From: Aldehydirespirator sp965221185
GTDB lineage: Bacteria; Actinomycetota; Acidimicrobiia; Acidimicrobiales; Aldehydirespiratoraceae
NCBI GenBank assembly: GCA_965221185.1
Contig: OZ244866.1
Location: 3,844,001 to 3,908,000, forward strand
DNA length: 64,000 nt
Reading direction: 5' to 3'
The notes below the pieces were generated by a model that was given only the letters and a program-made list of their open reading frames with translations, did no database searches and had not been told where the DNA came from. Of the stretch, positions 1 through 8,508 are shown piece by piece; positions within the stretch are counted from its first letter, which is position 1, and the number at the start of each line of letters is the position of its first letter. The position numbers were made by a program, and so were the translations under genes.

Positions 1-1
1 C

Positions 2-1315
2 GTCTACCGGTCGGTGGTGTTCCTCGACACCATCGGCATCGACGACGGGCTCATCCGCCTGCCCATCGAGCTGCACAAGCGGGGCGAGGAGCTGGTCATC
101 GACATGGCCGGGGCCTCGCCCGAACCCGGTACCGGTCCGTTCCATCTGCGCTGGCACCTGGCCCGGGCCGCGTCGGCGGCCGCGCTGTTCCCCACCGTGT
201 TCCGGGGCCTGCGCTGGTCGATCGGCCTGTTCGACCCGATCAAGCTCACCGCCCCTCCCAGCATCGTCAACGCGCCCAGCCGCGACGCGGGCACCGGCTC
301 GGGCAGCCACACCGGCCGGGTGGTGGTGCAGGGTCTGCTGCTGGCCGCCATGCGGATGCTGCACGACAGCCCGCACCGCACCGGGGTGGCCGCCCCGTTC
401 GCTGAGAACCTGCTGCTGATCCAGTTCGGCGGCACCGGCCAGTACGGCAACCAGATCGCGGGCGGCCCGGCCAACGGCAACGCCACCGGTCAGGGGGCCC
501 GTTTCGACCTCGACGGCGAGCACAGCGCCGGGTTCTTCTGGGCCATGGTGGTGGACTGCCCCGGCCCCGAGGAGCAGGAACGCAAGTTCCCGTGGGTGTA
601 CCTGTTCCGCAACCGCTTCGACCGCGACGTGTGCGGGGTGGGCCGCTACCGGGGCGGGGTGGGCCTCACCGACTGCTTCGTGATCCACGGAACCCCGGAA
701 TTGCGCAGCAACTCGGTGGGCACCGGCAGCCGGTTCACCAAGAACTACGGCCTGTTCGGGGGCTACTCCGGCGCGGCCCAACCCCGCATCATCATCCGGG
801 GCTCCAACGCCAAGGAGCTGATGGCGGCCGGAGCCGACGACCTGCCCATGAGCGTGCGAGAGCTGGCCAACCGGCGCCGCATCTCCGGCGACTACGCCTT
901 CGGCCACCCCAACTCCGAAGGCGAGACGGTCAGCGACGGCGACGTGGTGGTGCTGGCCCGCGGCTGCGGCGGCGGCTACGGCGACGTGCTGGCGCGCGAT
1001 CCCGATGCGGTGCTAGCCGATGTTGCCGACGGCGTGACCTCTCCCGAGTTGGCGGCCGGGCTCTACGGCGTGGTGCTGGCCGCAGGCGGGCACCGGGTGG
1101 ACACCCAGGCCACCGCGGCCCGCCGGGCCGAGATCCGGGCCGAGCGCAAGCGCCTGGGCCGGCCCTACACGGACTTCGTGGCCGACTGGTCACAGAGGCG
1201 GCCTCCGGCCGAGGCCCTGCGCCACTACGGCGAGTTCCCGGTGCCAGTCCAGGTGGTCGACGATCGCGACTACCCGGTCGAGCCGGACACCGACCTCGGG
1301 GCATGGCACCGATGA
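2..1315 (+). CDS. Hydantoinase B/oxoprolinase family protein (5' end outside window)
   Basis: The reading frame is open from the first bases, so the N-terminus lies before the window; about 437 residues are visible against a usual 520-600. Recognisable family features are a Gly-rich GGTGQYGNQIAGG stretch near residue 140 and the C-terminal signature GGGYGDVLARDPDAVLADV, typical of HyuB proteins. The family forms the ATP-dependent partner complex with HyuA for opening hydantoin, 5-oxoproline or related cyclic amides in the cytoplasm. A hydantoinase A gene follows 0.8 kb downstream on the same strand, which supports the call. The true substrate cannot be read from sequence. Confidence 0.88.
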   Translation, partial: VYRSVVFLDTIGIDDGLIRLPIELHKRGEELVIDMAGASPEPGTGPFHLRWHLARAASAAALFPTVFRGLRWSIGLFDPIKLTAPPSIVNAPSRDAGTGSGSHTGRVVVQGLLLAAMRMLHDSPHRTGVAAPFAENLLLIQFGGTGQYGNQIAGGPANGNATGQGARFDLDGEHSAGFFWAMVVDCPGPEEQERKFPWVYLFRNRFDRDVCGVGRYRGGVGLTDCFVIHGTPELRSNSVGTGSRFTKNYGLFGGYSGAAQPRIIIRGSNAKELMAAGADDLPMSVRELANRRRISGDYAFGHPNSEGETVSDGDVVVLARGCGGGYGDVLARDPDAVLADVADGVTSPELAAGLYGVVLAAGGHRVDTQATAARRAEIRAERKRLGRPYTDFVADWSQRRPPAEALRHYGEFPVPVQVVDDRDYPVEPDTDLGAWHR

Positions 1316-1388
1316 CCCACCTCAGCGTTCTGTTCGCGCTTATCCGGGCATACACCGGGAAGGCGCGCACAGAGCGGGATGGGAGGGG

Positions 1389-2102
1389 GTGGTGAGCCGG
1401 CTGACGGCCCTAGTGCCGGGTTCGGTGTGCGCGGCAGCGGTGGGCCGCGGCTGGCCGCCTCTTCCCACTGACCAGGTGCGCTGCATCGACGAGGGCTCTA
1501 GGGCGCTCGGTCTGGCCTATTGCTGTGCTCCTTGGCCCCATGAGGCCGAGTACGTCGACATGGTGACCTCCGGACTGGTGAGAACCCCGGGAGCGCTTCC
1601 CGTGCTCGGTCTGGTAAGGGGTCCATTGCTCATGGCAGATCGGATGGGGGCCTGGCCCGAAGACTCCGACGAGTTGCAAGAGCGCATCGACGCGGCCTCG
1701 GACTCAGTGACTGCAAGCATTCGTGCCCTCAGCGCATGCGGAGTGCAAGAGGCCGTTGTCGTGGAGGGTCTGCGTTGGCCGACCTGCGAGGACTGCGTGA
1801 TTGAGGCCCACCGGCCCCTCCTCAATGCTGCTGCGCACCTGCGCCTTGACCTCTTGCTCGTTGCCGACGGCCCCCTGGAAGCTGCTTCGCTGGGTTATGA
1901 ACGCTGGGTGTCAAAGCAAAGTTGCTCACCGCGGCTGAGCTTCCTGCCGAACGAGGCGTTCGACTCGACGCACGCGTTGGAGCGCTGTCTGGAGGGGCAC
2001 CGGGCCGCGTCCGACGCCGACGAGGTGATCACCGCACCGCTCGACGACCGTGTGTCACTTGACTTGTTGCGACACGCATCCCGTGTCCTTGAAGGAGTGT
2101 GA
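1389..2102 (+). CDS. Hypothetical protein between hydantoinase subunit genes
   Basis: A 237-residue frame starts at GTG 1389 (or the next codon, 1392) just after a GGAGGGGG stretch that could serve as ribosome binding site. It ends 7 bases before the likely HyuA start, so the genes are probably cotranscribed. I do not recognise the family. The alternating hydrophobic strands and a CEDC motif near residue 135 faintly recall a short uroporphyrinogen-decarboxylase-like TIM barrel, but this is a guess. It contains no signal peptide or membrane segment. GC and codon use match the neighbours. Confidence 0.6.
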   Translation: MVSRLTALVPGSVCAAAVGRGWPPLPTDQVRCIDEGSRALGLAYCCAPWPHEAEYVDMVTSGLVRTPGALPVLGLVRGPLLMADRMGAWPEDSDELQERIDAASDSVTASIRALSACGVQEAVVVEGLRWPTCEDCVIEAHRPLLNAAAHLRLDLLLVADGPLEAASLGYERWVSKQSCSPRLSFLPNEAFDSTHALERCLEGHRAASDADEVITAPLDDRVSLDLLRHASRVLEGV

Positions 2103-2109
2103 CTCGCTG

Positions 2110-4020
2110 GTGAGCTACTCGGTGGGCATCGACATGGGAGGCACGTTCACCGACGGATATTTCTCCGATGGAGAGCGGGCCGTGGCCGCCAAGGTCCCCA
2201 CCACACACTTCGACCTGACCCGCTCGGCGATGGCGTGCCTGGCCGAGGGCGCTGAGGCTCTCGGGGTCAACCTGGGGGACTTCCTGTCCGGAGTCGGTCT
2301 ATTCCGGTTGGCCACCACCATCGGCACCAACGCGGTGGTCACCGGGACCGGTGACCCGGTGGGGCTGATGGTCGAGGCCGGGGCCGAGAAGTCGCTGTAC
2401 GGGCCGAGTGAGCCGGCCGCCGCGGTTGGGGTCTTCGTGAGACCCGACCATGTGGTGGGTGTCGCCCCGGATGCCGCGGCCGAGGAGGTGCTGGGACTGT
2501 GCCGGGACCTCGTCCAGCAGGGCGTGCGCCAGACGGTGCTGAGCCTGCGAGCGCCGCACCGGGACGCAGAGCTGGGACTGCGCGAGTTGGTGCGGGACCG
2601 GTACCCCGTGCACTACCTACGGTCGATGCCTCTCAATCTGGGATGGGAGACGGCCGATGTCGAAGACGACGACCTGCGCACCAGCACGGCCGTCCTGAAT
2701 GCCTATCTGAGCAGGCCCATGGCCAAGCTGCTCTATCGCACCGAGGGCATCCTCCAGCAGGCCGGGCTCTCGGTGCCGCTTCTCGCGACCCGATCCGACG
2801 GTGCCTGCAGCCGGATGGCGCGCACCACCGCCATCAGCACCTACAGCTCGGGTCCGGCTGCCGGGCTGGGTCTGGCTGCCGTCCTGGCCCGCGACTACAG
2901 CGATGCTGCGGTAGTCGGCTTCGACATGGGCGGCACCACCCTCGATCTGGGTCTGGTACGAAGCGGCGCCTACGAGGTGGAACCGGCCCCGGAGGTCCGG
3001 GGCGTCCGGGTCTGGCTCCCGGTGCCTGGCATCGTCTCGGTCGGCCTGGGCGGATCGTCCATCGCGTCGGCCAGCAACTCCGCGACGGTGGCGGTGGGAC
3101 CGGCCAGTGCCGGCGCAGTGCCCGGACCGGCCGCCTTCGGCCGGGGAGGCACAGAACCGACCCTCACCGACGCGGACCTGGTGTCGGGACTGCTGGCCGA
3201 CGGGCAGGTGCTGCCCGGCGACATCGCTCTGGACGCGGATGCGGCCGCGTCGGCTCTGGCTCCCCTGTCCGGCGGGGATCCGGTGGAGGCGGCACGGCTG
3301 GTGAGGGCCGCCGCCCACCGCACCGCCGCGGTCGCGTTGTCCAAACTGCTGGCCGACGCTGGGATCGATCCGGCCGAAGTCACTCTGTACGCGTTCGGAG
3401 GAGCCGGCGGGCTGCACGCCGGCGCGGTTGCGGAGCTGGCGGGCATCGGCAGGATCCGCTCGTTCGCGGCCGGTGGCGTCTTCAGCGCACGAGGCGTGGC
3501 CGAAGCCACGGTGGAGCAGCGTTACCAGGCCGCGGTGGTGCCAGGCGACGACCCGGTCGAAGCCCTGAGCCGACTGCTGGCACGGGCCAGGCTTGACCTG
3601 GAGGCCGAGCGCCTTCCGTCGGCTGAGGCTCGGATCACCGTCGCCTTCGACATGCACGACGGCCCCCGACGATCCGCGGCCGCCAACATCGATGTCGACC
3701 CGGCCGCGGTTGCCGCCGAGTTGCTCAGCCGTTCCGGCGGTACCCATGAGGTGGCGCGGGTTGAAGTGGTGGCTGCGGTCGACGGGCCCGGCGCCCTCAC
3801 GGTGGCGCTCGGTGATCCCGCGCCGGCCAGCGAACGCGGCGTCAGATGGTCGGCGGATGCTGTGCTCACGAGCGTCGTCGACCTGTCCGGCGTGGCCGAG
3901 CGCGAGACGATCGACGGGCCGGCCCTGATCGGGTGCTCGGGAGCGATGCATGCCGTCCCTCCTGGCTGGACCGCGCACTGTGACAGCGCCGACAGCCTGC
4001 TGTGGGAGAGGTCGTTGTGA
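2110..4020 (+). CDS. Hydantoinase A/oxoprolinase family protein
   Basis: About 636 residues, somewhat shorter than typical HyuA (near 700). The N-terminus carries GIDMGGTFTDGYF, the classic Hydant_A_N phosphate-binding motif, and the central part has GFDMGGTTLDLGLV, the ATPase-like motif of the hydantoinase/oxoprolinase core. I chose GTG 2110 because the GIDMGGTFTD motif should lie within the first ten residues and a GAAGGAG sits 12 bases upstream; the frame is open further upstream to 2050. It should act with the HyuB encoded at the window edge. The last 35 bases, including the stop, are duplicated just downstream. Confidence 0.88.
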   Translation: MSYSVGIDMGGTFTDGYFSDGERAVAAKVPTTHFDLTRSAMACLAEGAEALGVNLGDFLSGVGLFRLATTIGTNAVVTGTGDPVGLMVEAGAEKSLYGPSEPAAAVGVFVRPDHVVGVAPDAAAEEVLGLCRDLVQQGVRQTVLSLRAPHRDAELGLRELVRDRYPVHYLRSMPLNLGWETADVEDDDLRTSTAVLNAYLSRPMAKLLYRTEGILQQAGLSVPLLATRSDGACSRMARTTAISTYSSGPAAGLGLAAVLARDYSDAAVVGFDMGGTTLDLGLVRSGAYEVEPAPEVRGVRVWLPVPGIVSVGLGGSSIASASNSATVAVGPASAGAVPGPAAFGRGGTEPTLTDADLVSGLLADGQVLPGDIALDADAAASALAPLSGGDPVEAARLVRAAAHRTAAVALSKLLADAGIDPAEVTLYAFGGAGGLHAGAVAELAGIGRIRSFAAGGVFSARGVAEATVEQRYQAAVVPGDDPVEALSRLLARARLDLEAERLPSAEARITVAFDMHDGPRRSAAANIDVDPAAVAAELLSRSGGTHEVARVEVVAAVDGPGALTVALGDPAPASERGVRWSADAVLTSVVDLSGVAERETIDGPALIGCSGAMHAVPPGWTAHCDSADSLLWERSL

Positions 4021-4091
4021 CGCCGTCGCCCTTGCGGTCGCAGCGGATCTGTTTGTGCGCCGACAGCCTGCTGTGGGAGAGGTCGTTGTGA
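3986..4091 (+). repeat. 35-bp direct repeat at the hydantoinase A stop codon
   Basis: Bases 3986-4020 and 4057-4091 are identical over 35 bp, 71 bp apart. The first copy encodes the last residues and stop of HyuA. The second lies between HyuA and the thiolase-like gene, in a short open stretch (to the stop at 4154-4156, overlapping the thiolase start) reading VTAGTRGPGGGGSGFF, which may be a gene remnant. It looks like a recent local duplication. Confidence 0.9.
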
Positions 4092-4152
4092 CCGCCGGGA
4101 CCCGGGGCCCGGGTGGCGGTGGCTCGGGTTTCTTCCTACGGGACTGGTCGCG

Positions 4153-5313
4153 GTGAGCGCGCTCGTCGGCATCGCCATCGTCGGCGTGGCCGAGACAGCC
4201 ATCGGCAAGCTGCCCGGCCGCAGCGCCATCAGCCTCCAGGCCGAGGCGGCTGTTGCCGCGGTGGCCGACGCGGGTCTGGCCAAGGACGACATCGACGGGG
4301 TGTTCTCGTTCTCGGGCTACTCCCAGGCGATGATGCTGCACGCGGCCCGCGTGACCGAGCACCTGGGCCTGCGACCCGAGCTGGCTGTGGTGACCGATGT
4401 GGGCGGTCCCGGCACCCACCACACCGCCCTGCTCAACGTGGCTGCGGCCATCGACGCCGGTATGTGCACTGCCGCGCTGTGCACTTACGGAGAGAACGGC
4501 ATCTCGATCCGCCGCTCAGGTCGGGGCCGGGCGCCGGGAACGCTCACCGGCGGGGAAGACTTCGAGGCCCCGTACGGCCAGATCGCCATGATCAGCGGCT
4601 ACGCGCTGTTCGCCCAGCGCCACATGCACTCTTATGGCACCACCAGCGAGCAGCTGGGGGCGGTGGCGGTGGCCTCCCGTTACCACGCCTCGCTCAACGA
4701 CAACGCCCACAAGCGCGAGCCGATCACTCTGGCTGATCACCAGGCGTCGCCCATGATCGCCTCGCCGCTGCGCCGACTCGACTGCTCGCTGATATCCGAC
4801 GCGGGCGGGGCCTTCGTGGTCACATCGCTCGTTCGGGCCCGGAGCCTGGGCGTGCCCTATGTGCGGGTGCTCGGCTACGGCTCGGCGGCCACCCATCACA
4901 TGCCGTCGCAGGCTCCCGACTTTCACGAATTGGGCGGACCGGTGGCCGCGGCCCGGGCCTTCGAGCGGGCCGGGCTGAACGCCGCCGACGCCGACGCCGT
5001 CTACATCCACGACGCCTGCACCTTCAGCGTGGTGGCCGGGGTGGAGGCCCTCGGCCTGTGCGGCGAGGGCGAGGGCGGTCCCTACGCCGAGTCTGGGGCG
5101 CTGGCGCTGGGCTCGGCCTGCCCGGTCAACCTGCACGGCGGGATGCTGTCGCACGGCCACGCGGGCGGGGTCTTCCACCTGCTCGACGCGGTACGCCAAC
5201 TGCAGGGTGTAGCCGGGCGCCGCCAGGTGGAGGGAGCCGAGGTGGTCGTGTCCCACGGCAACGGCGGAGTGTTCTCGACGTTCTCGACCATGGTGCTGGG
5301 GAGGGGCGCATGA
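4153..5313 (+). CDS. Thiolase-like protein of the lipid-transfer/aldolase type
   Basis: The 386-residue protein has the thiolase fold signature: N-terminal VGIAIVGVAETAIG and C-terminal NLHGGMLSHGHAGG plus VSHGNGGVFSTFS. The position where degradative thiolases carry the nucleophilic Cys reads DVGGPGTHH, with no Cys. Loss of that Cys together with a DUF35 gene directly downstream is the arrangement of Ltp2-type retro-aldolases paired with a DUF35 partner (established for steroid side-chain degradation). I therefore infer an acyl-CoA aldolase rather than a true thiolase. The GTG start overlaps the stop of a short upstream frame. Confidence 0.85.
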   Translation: MSALVGIAIVGVAETAIGKLPGRSAISLQAEAAVAAVADAGLAKDDIDGVFSFSGYSQAMMLHAARVTEHLGLRPELAVVTDVGGPGTHHTALLNVAAAIDAGMCTAALCTYGENGISIRRSGRGRAPGTLTGGEDFEAPYGQIAMISGYALFAQRHMHSYGTTSEQLGAVAVASRYHASLNDNAHKREPITLADHQASPMIASPLRRLDCSLISDAGGAFVVTSLVRARSLGVPYVRVLGYGSAATHHMPSQAPDFHELGGPVAAARAFERAGLNAADADAVYIHDACTFSVVAGVEALGLCGEGEGGPYAESGALALGSACPVNLHGGMLSHGHAGGVFHLLDAVRQLQGVAGRRQVEGAEVVVSHGNGGVFSTFSTMVLGRGA

Positions 5314-5439
5314 CCGAGGCAGGGGCTACTGGCCAATGGCTGCGGGTTGGGCCGGGCTACTCGCGGGGCGGGCCGATGACCGCCGGCGTGGGAAGCAGAT
5401 GCGCGTAGTCGGAAGCGAGCCGGTCCCGGAGCGGGGCGC

Positions 5440-5853
5440 ATGACCGGTAAGCCACGTCCCGACGCGACCGACGCCGCGACCGCGCCGTATTGGGAGGCAG
5501 CTCGCCGCCACGAGTTGCTGCTGCCCCGCTGCGACGGCTGCGCACTGGTGTTCTTCCCGCCCCGGGAGTTCTGTCCCGGCTGCTGGAGCGGCGAGCTGTC
5601 CTGGCAGCAGATGAGCGGCGGGGGCACGGTGTGGACGTTCACTGAGGTCCACGTGGCCTTCTACGACGACACCTGGGCTGCCGATGTGCCCTATGTGGTG
5701 GCGGTGGTCGAGCTGGACGAGGGTCCACGCCTGCTGACCAACATCGTTGAGCCCGACATTGCCAGCTTGGCTATCGGCGACCGCGTCGAAGCCGTGTTCG
5801 AGGACCGGCCCGAGGGCGTGACCCTGCCCATGTTCCGGGTCGTCAAGTCGTGA
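5440..5853 (+). CDS. Zn-ribbon/OB-fold DUF35 protein, thiolase partner
   Basis: The 137-residue protein has an N-terminal CDGC...CPGC zinc-ribbon (residues about 34-52) followed by an OB-fold with WTFTEVHV and a C-terminal GDRVEAVF. These are the two domains of the DUF35 family, which bind acyl-CoA substrates and dock on Cys-less thiolase-like enzymes. It lies 126 bp after the thiolase-like gene on the same strand. The start context GGGGCGCATGACCG also occurs at 5304-5317 at the end of the preceding gene, so a local duplication of the start region is possible. Confidence 0.88.
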   Translation: MTGKPRPDATDAATAPYWEAARRHELLLPRCDGCALVFFPPREFCPGCWSGELSWQQMSGGGTVWTFTEVHVAFYDDTWAADVPYVVAVVELDEGPRLLTNIVEPDIASLAIGDRVEAVFEDRPEGVTLPMFRVVKS

Positions 5854-5872
5854 CCCGAAGCGAGCCGCTTGC

Positions 5873-5990
5873 GAATTGGCAGGGTGTTGCACGCCATGAG
5901 CGTGTTTCGCTGCCAGTTCCCACGGCCCCGGCACGCGCTTGTCGAATTGGCAGCGTCTTGCACGTCATGAGCGCATTTTGCTGCCAGTTC
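5873..5990. repeat. Two 47-bp palindromic units in tandem
   Basis: Units at 5873-5919 and 5944-5990 are about 80% identical with a 71-bp period. Each begins GAATTGGCAG and ends CTGCCAGTTC, which are inverted repeats of each other (one mismatch), so each unit can form a hairpin enclosing TTGCACGYCATGAGCG. They fill the gap between the DUF35 gene and the acyl-CoA ligase gene. This could be a small repetitive intergenic element or a pair of operator or attenuator hairpins. Confidence 0.8.
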
Positions 5991-6027
5991 CCGCGCGGGT
6001 GGCTTGTGTGACCGTGGACGGCGGGTC

Positions 6028-7605
6028 GTGACCGGCACCGAGCACCAGGACCTGTGGTCGCTCTGTGAGCGGCGGACCCGTGATCATCCCGAGCGCGTGG
6101 TTCTCGACTTCGACGGCGGGCTGTGGACCTGGGTCGAGCTGATCGAGGCGGCCGAGACCCTGGCCGGAGGACTGGCTTCGGCCGGGGTGGCGCCGGGTGA
6201 TGTGGTCGGTCACATGTCGCCCAACCATCCCGAGGCGGTGGTCACCATGCTGGCCCTGCTGCGGCTGGGGGCGGTGGAGTGCCCGGTCAACGCGGGGCTG
6301 CGGGGGCACCAGCTGGCGCACGTGCTTCACCACTCCGGAGCGAGGGTGCTGATCGTGGACGGCTCGCTGGCTGATCGGGTGGCCGAACAGTTGCCGTCGG
6401 CTCCCGGCGTGGAGCTCTTGGTGCAGCGGGGCGAGGGGCCGACCCCGGAGGGCGTGTCGGTTCTCGATTACGACGCGCTGCGCAGATCCGGGGGCCAGCC
6501 GCCGCCGTTCAGGCCGCCGCGGCCTGGCGACCCGATGAACATCATCTACACCTCGGGAACCACCGGTCCGGCCAAGGGCGCGGTTCTGCCCCAGGCGTTC
6601 GGTATCGAGCAGGCCCGCATCAAGATCGAGCAGTGGGGGCTCACCGCCGACGACGTGATGTTCTCAGCCCTGCCCCTGTACCACGTCAACGCCCGGTTCT
6701 CGACGTTGGGCACCGCCCTGGTGGTGGACGGGCGGGCCGCGCTGGTGTCGCGCTTCTCGGCCAGCACGTTCTGGGCCCAGGTCCGCTGCGCGGGCGCCAC
6801 CGAGGTGGGCGTGGTCGGAGCGGTTTCGTCGATCCTGCTGCGCCAGGAGCCCGGCCCAGCCGACCGTGACCACAAAGTGCGGATGATGCACGGCGCCGCG
6901 GGCATCCCGATGGACCGCCGGGCCGACTTCGAGCAGAGGTTCGGTCTGCGGCTGGTGACCGGGTTTGCCATGACCGAGACCGGGCACTTCTCCACCACCA
7001 GCCCTGACGACCCGATGCGTTACCGGGCCTCGGGCCGGCCGGTGCCCCAGTATGAGGCCGCGGTGGTGGACGCCGACGACAACGAAGTATCCCCCGGCAC
7101 TGTCGGCGAGCTGGTGGTCAGGCCCCGCGTGCCCGGCGTGATGATGACGGGCTACCACCGCCAGCCCGAGGCCACCGTGGCCGCGTTCCGCAACCTGTGG
7201 TTTCACACCGGCGACCTGGCCACCATCGCCTCCGACGGCTACATCCGCTGGGTCGACCGGGCCGCCGACGCCATCCGCCGCCGGGGCGAGATGATCTCCT
7301 CCACCGAGGTAGAGCGAGCGGTGTGCACCCTGGACGGCGTCGCCGAGTGCGCCGCGGTAGGAGTGCCCTCAGAGCTGGGCGAAGAAGAGGTGAAGCTGGT
7401 GGTGGTGGCCGAGCCCGGCCAGACCATCGACCCGGCCGCCCTGCAACACCACTGCCAAGCCACCCTGCCCGACTTCTGCCAGCCCCGCTACCTGGAGATC
7501 ATCCACGAGCTCCCCAAAGGCGCCACCCACAAAGTCAACAAACACCAACTCCGCCACATCACCGGCCCCACGGTCCAAGACCTTGCCGCCGAGAACCTCG
7601 CCTAG
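6028..7605 (+). CDS. AMP-dependent acyl-CoA synthetase/ligase
   Basis: About 525 residues from GTG 6028, chosen because the preceding in-frame codons do not look like family sequence. The AMP-binding signature IIYTSGTTGPAKGAVLPQ lies near residue 172, the A5-like TGFAMTETG near 310 and the A7/A8 region WFHTGDLATIASDGYIRWVDR near 393-413, followed by the hinge RRGEMIS. The C-terminal ends with GATHKVNKHQLR, containing the catalytic Lys typical of acyl-activating enzymes. It should adenylate a carboxylic acid and load it onto CoA, feeding the thiolase-like/DUF35 pair upstream. Confidence 0.93.
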   Translation: MTGTEHQDLWSLCERRTRDHPERVVLDFDGGLWTWVELIEAAETLAGGLASAGVAPGDVVGHMSPNHPEAVVTMLALLRLGAVECPVNAGLRGHQLAHVLHHSGARVLIVDGSLADRVAEQLPSAPGVELLVQRGEGPTPEGVSVLDYDALRRSGGQPPPFRPPRPGDPMNIIYTSGTTGPAKGAVLPQAFGIEQARIKIEQWGLTADDVMFSALPLYHVNARFSTLGTALVVDGRAALVSRFSASTFWAQVRCAGATEVGVVGAVSSILLRQEPGPADRDHKVRMMHGAAGIPMDRRADFEQRFGLRLVTGFAMTETGHFSTTSPDDPMRYRASGRPVPQYEAAVVDADDNEVSPGTVGELVVRPRVPGVMMTGYHRQPEATVAAFRNLWFHTGDLATIASDGYIRWVDRAADAIRRRGEMISSTEVERAVCTLDGVAECAAVGVPSELGEEEVKLVVVAEPGQTIDPAALQHHCQATLPDFCQPRYLEIIHELPKGATHKVNKHQLRHITGPTVQDLAAENLA

Positions 7606-7754
7606 GTGTCGAGTTCAGGATCGTCGGCGAGCGACTGCACGAACACGGCGTGCTCCTCACGACTCAACAGATCGCTGAGCAGCCAGCCGAATCGTCTCAG
7701 CGCCTCTCCAACGAACGGAACGGTACTAGGACGCAACTTAGGAGCTCTATCCAT
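7602..7754 (-). CDS. Small hypothetical protein, 50 residues
   Basis: An ATG at 7754-7752 opens a 50-codon frame (MDRAPKLRPSTVPFVGEALR...) ending in a TAG that shares the palindromic CTAG with the stop of the acyl-CoA ligase gene. The sequence is balanced in composition (helical LRRFGWLLSDLLSREEHAVFVQSL), unlike a typical antisense shadow, and it fills an otherwise empty 160-bp gap. No clear ribosome binding site is visible. It is convergent with the ligase gene and divergent from the kinase-like gene. Existence is uncertain. Confidence 0.35.
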   Translation of the reverse strand: MDRAPKLRPSTVPFVGEALRRFGWLLSDLLSREEHAVFVQSLADDPELDT

Positions 7755-7767
7755 GTGGTAATTCTAC

Positions 7768-8475
7768 ATGGTTGACATGATATTTGAATATAGTAGGTGC
7801 GTGGAGAGAGGCGACGAGGCATCGCGAACGGTCAGCTTCTCCGAGTTCTGTGCTGCGATCGGCGCTGTCGAGGCTCCGACGACTCGGCTGGTGCTTGTCG
7901 ATGGGCTCGGAGGGGCCGGGAAGAGCGTGCTGGCTGCGGCGCTCGCGGGGAAGCTGGGCGCGCCGGTGGTCTGCGGCGACGACTTCCACCGCCCCTCGCC
8001 GCAGCGGCGACATGATGCCGTCGAACGCATAGGGGCGTCCTTCGACCGGCGCCGGTTGGAGCGCCAAGTCTTGGCGCCGCTGTCGCGAGGCGAGGACGCC
8101 CGGTACCAGCGCTACGACTGGGACAGCGACCGTCTTGGTGAATGGGTCGCGGTGCCGGGCCAGGACACGGTGGTGGTCGAGGGCGTCTACGTGCTGCGGG
8201 AGGAGCTGCGCCGGTATGCGTCGGTCTCCATCTGGGTGGAAACGCCCCGAGAGGTGCGCCTGGCCCGCGGGATAGAGCGCGACGGGGAGGCGGCACGGTC
8301 GCGCTGGACCGACGAGTGGATGCCGGCTGAGGACGCCTGCGTGGCCGCCATGCGACCGGACGCCGCGGCGATGCTCGTCGTTGACGGGCAGGAGCACAAC
8401 GGCATCGATTCCCGGCGGAGCATCGTCCTTCTCGAGGCCCGACCGCCCCTCGACGAGCTTCTCCCAGCCCCCTGA
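7768..8475 (+). CDS. Uridine kinase-like P-loop NTPase
   Basis: The 235-residue protein carries a Walker A motif GLGGAGKS at residues 46-53, preceded by the strand LVLVD, and CGDDFHRP near 69-76, the substrate-binding Asp region of uridine kinase/AAA-type small-molecule kinases. VVVEGVYVL near 135 resembles the conserved EGxxxL of the family. The N-terminal 30 residues are poorly conserved-looking, and the first ATG lies only 13 bp from the divergent small frame; GTG 7801 is an alternative start. The phosphorylated substrate is unknown. Confidence 0.75.
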   Translation: MVDMIFEYSRCVERGDEASRTVSFSEFCAAIGAVEAPTTRLVLVDGLGGAGKSVLAAALAGKLGAPVVCGDDFHRPSPQRRHDAVERIGASFDRRRLERQVLAPLSRGEDARYQRYDWDSDRLGEWVAVPGQDTVVVEGVYVLREELRRYASVSIWVETPREVRLARGIERDGEAARSRWTDEWMPAEDACVAAMRPDAAAMLVVDGQEHNGIDSRRSIVLLEARPPLDELLPAP

Positions 8476-8508
8476 GGCGACGGTTGTCGGCCGAGGGTCA
8501 GCCCGGGC

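Noticed and set aside
2617..4422. Long open frame antisense to hydantoinase A
   Set aside because: It mirrors the codon pattern of the plus-strand gene in high-GC DNA and shows no family features.
5310..5408. Short 32-codon frame between the thiolase and DUF35 genes
   Set aside because: Very short with Gly-rich content; more likely a copy of the start region.
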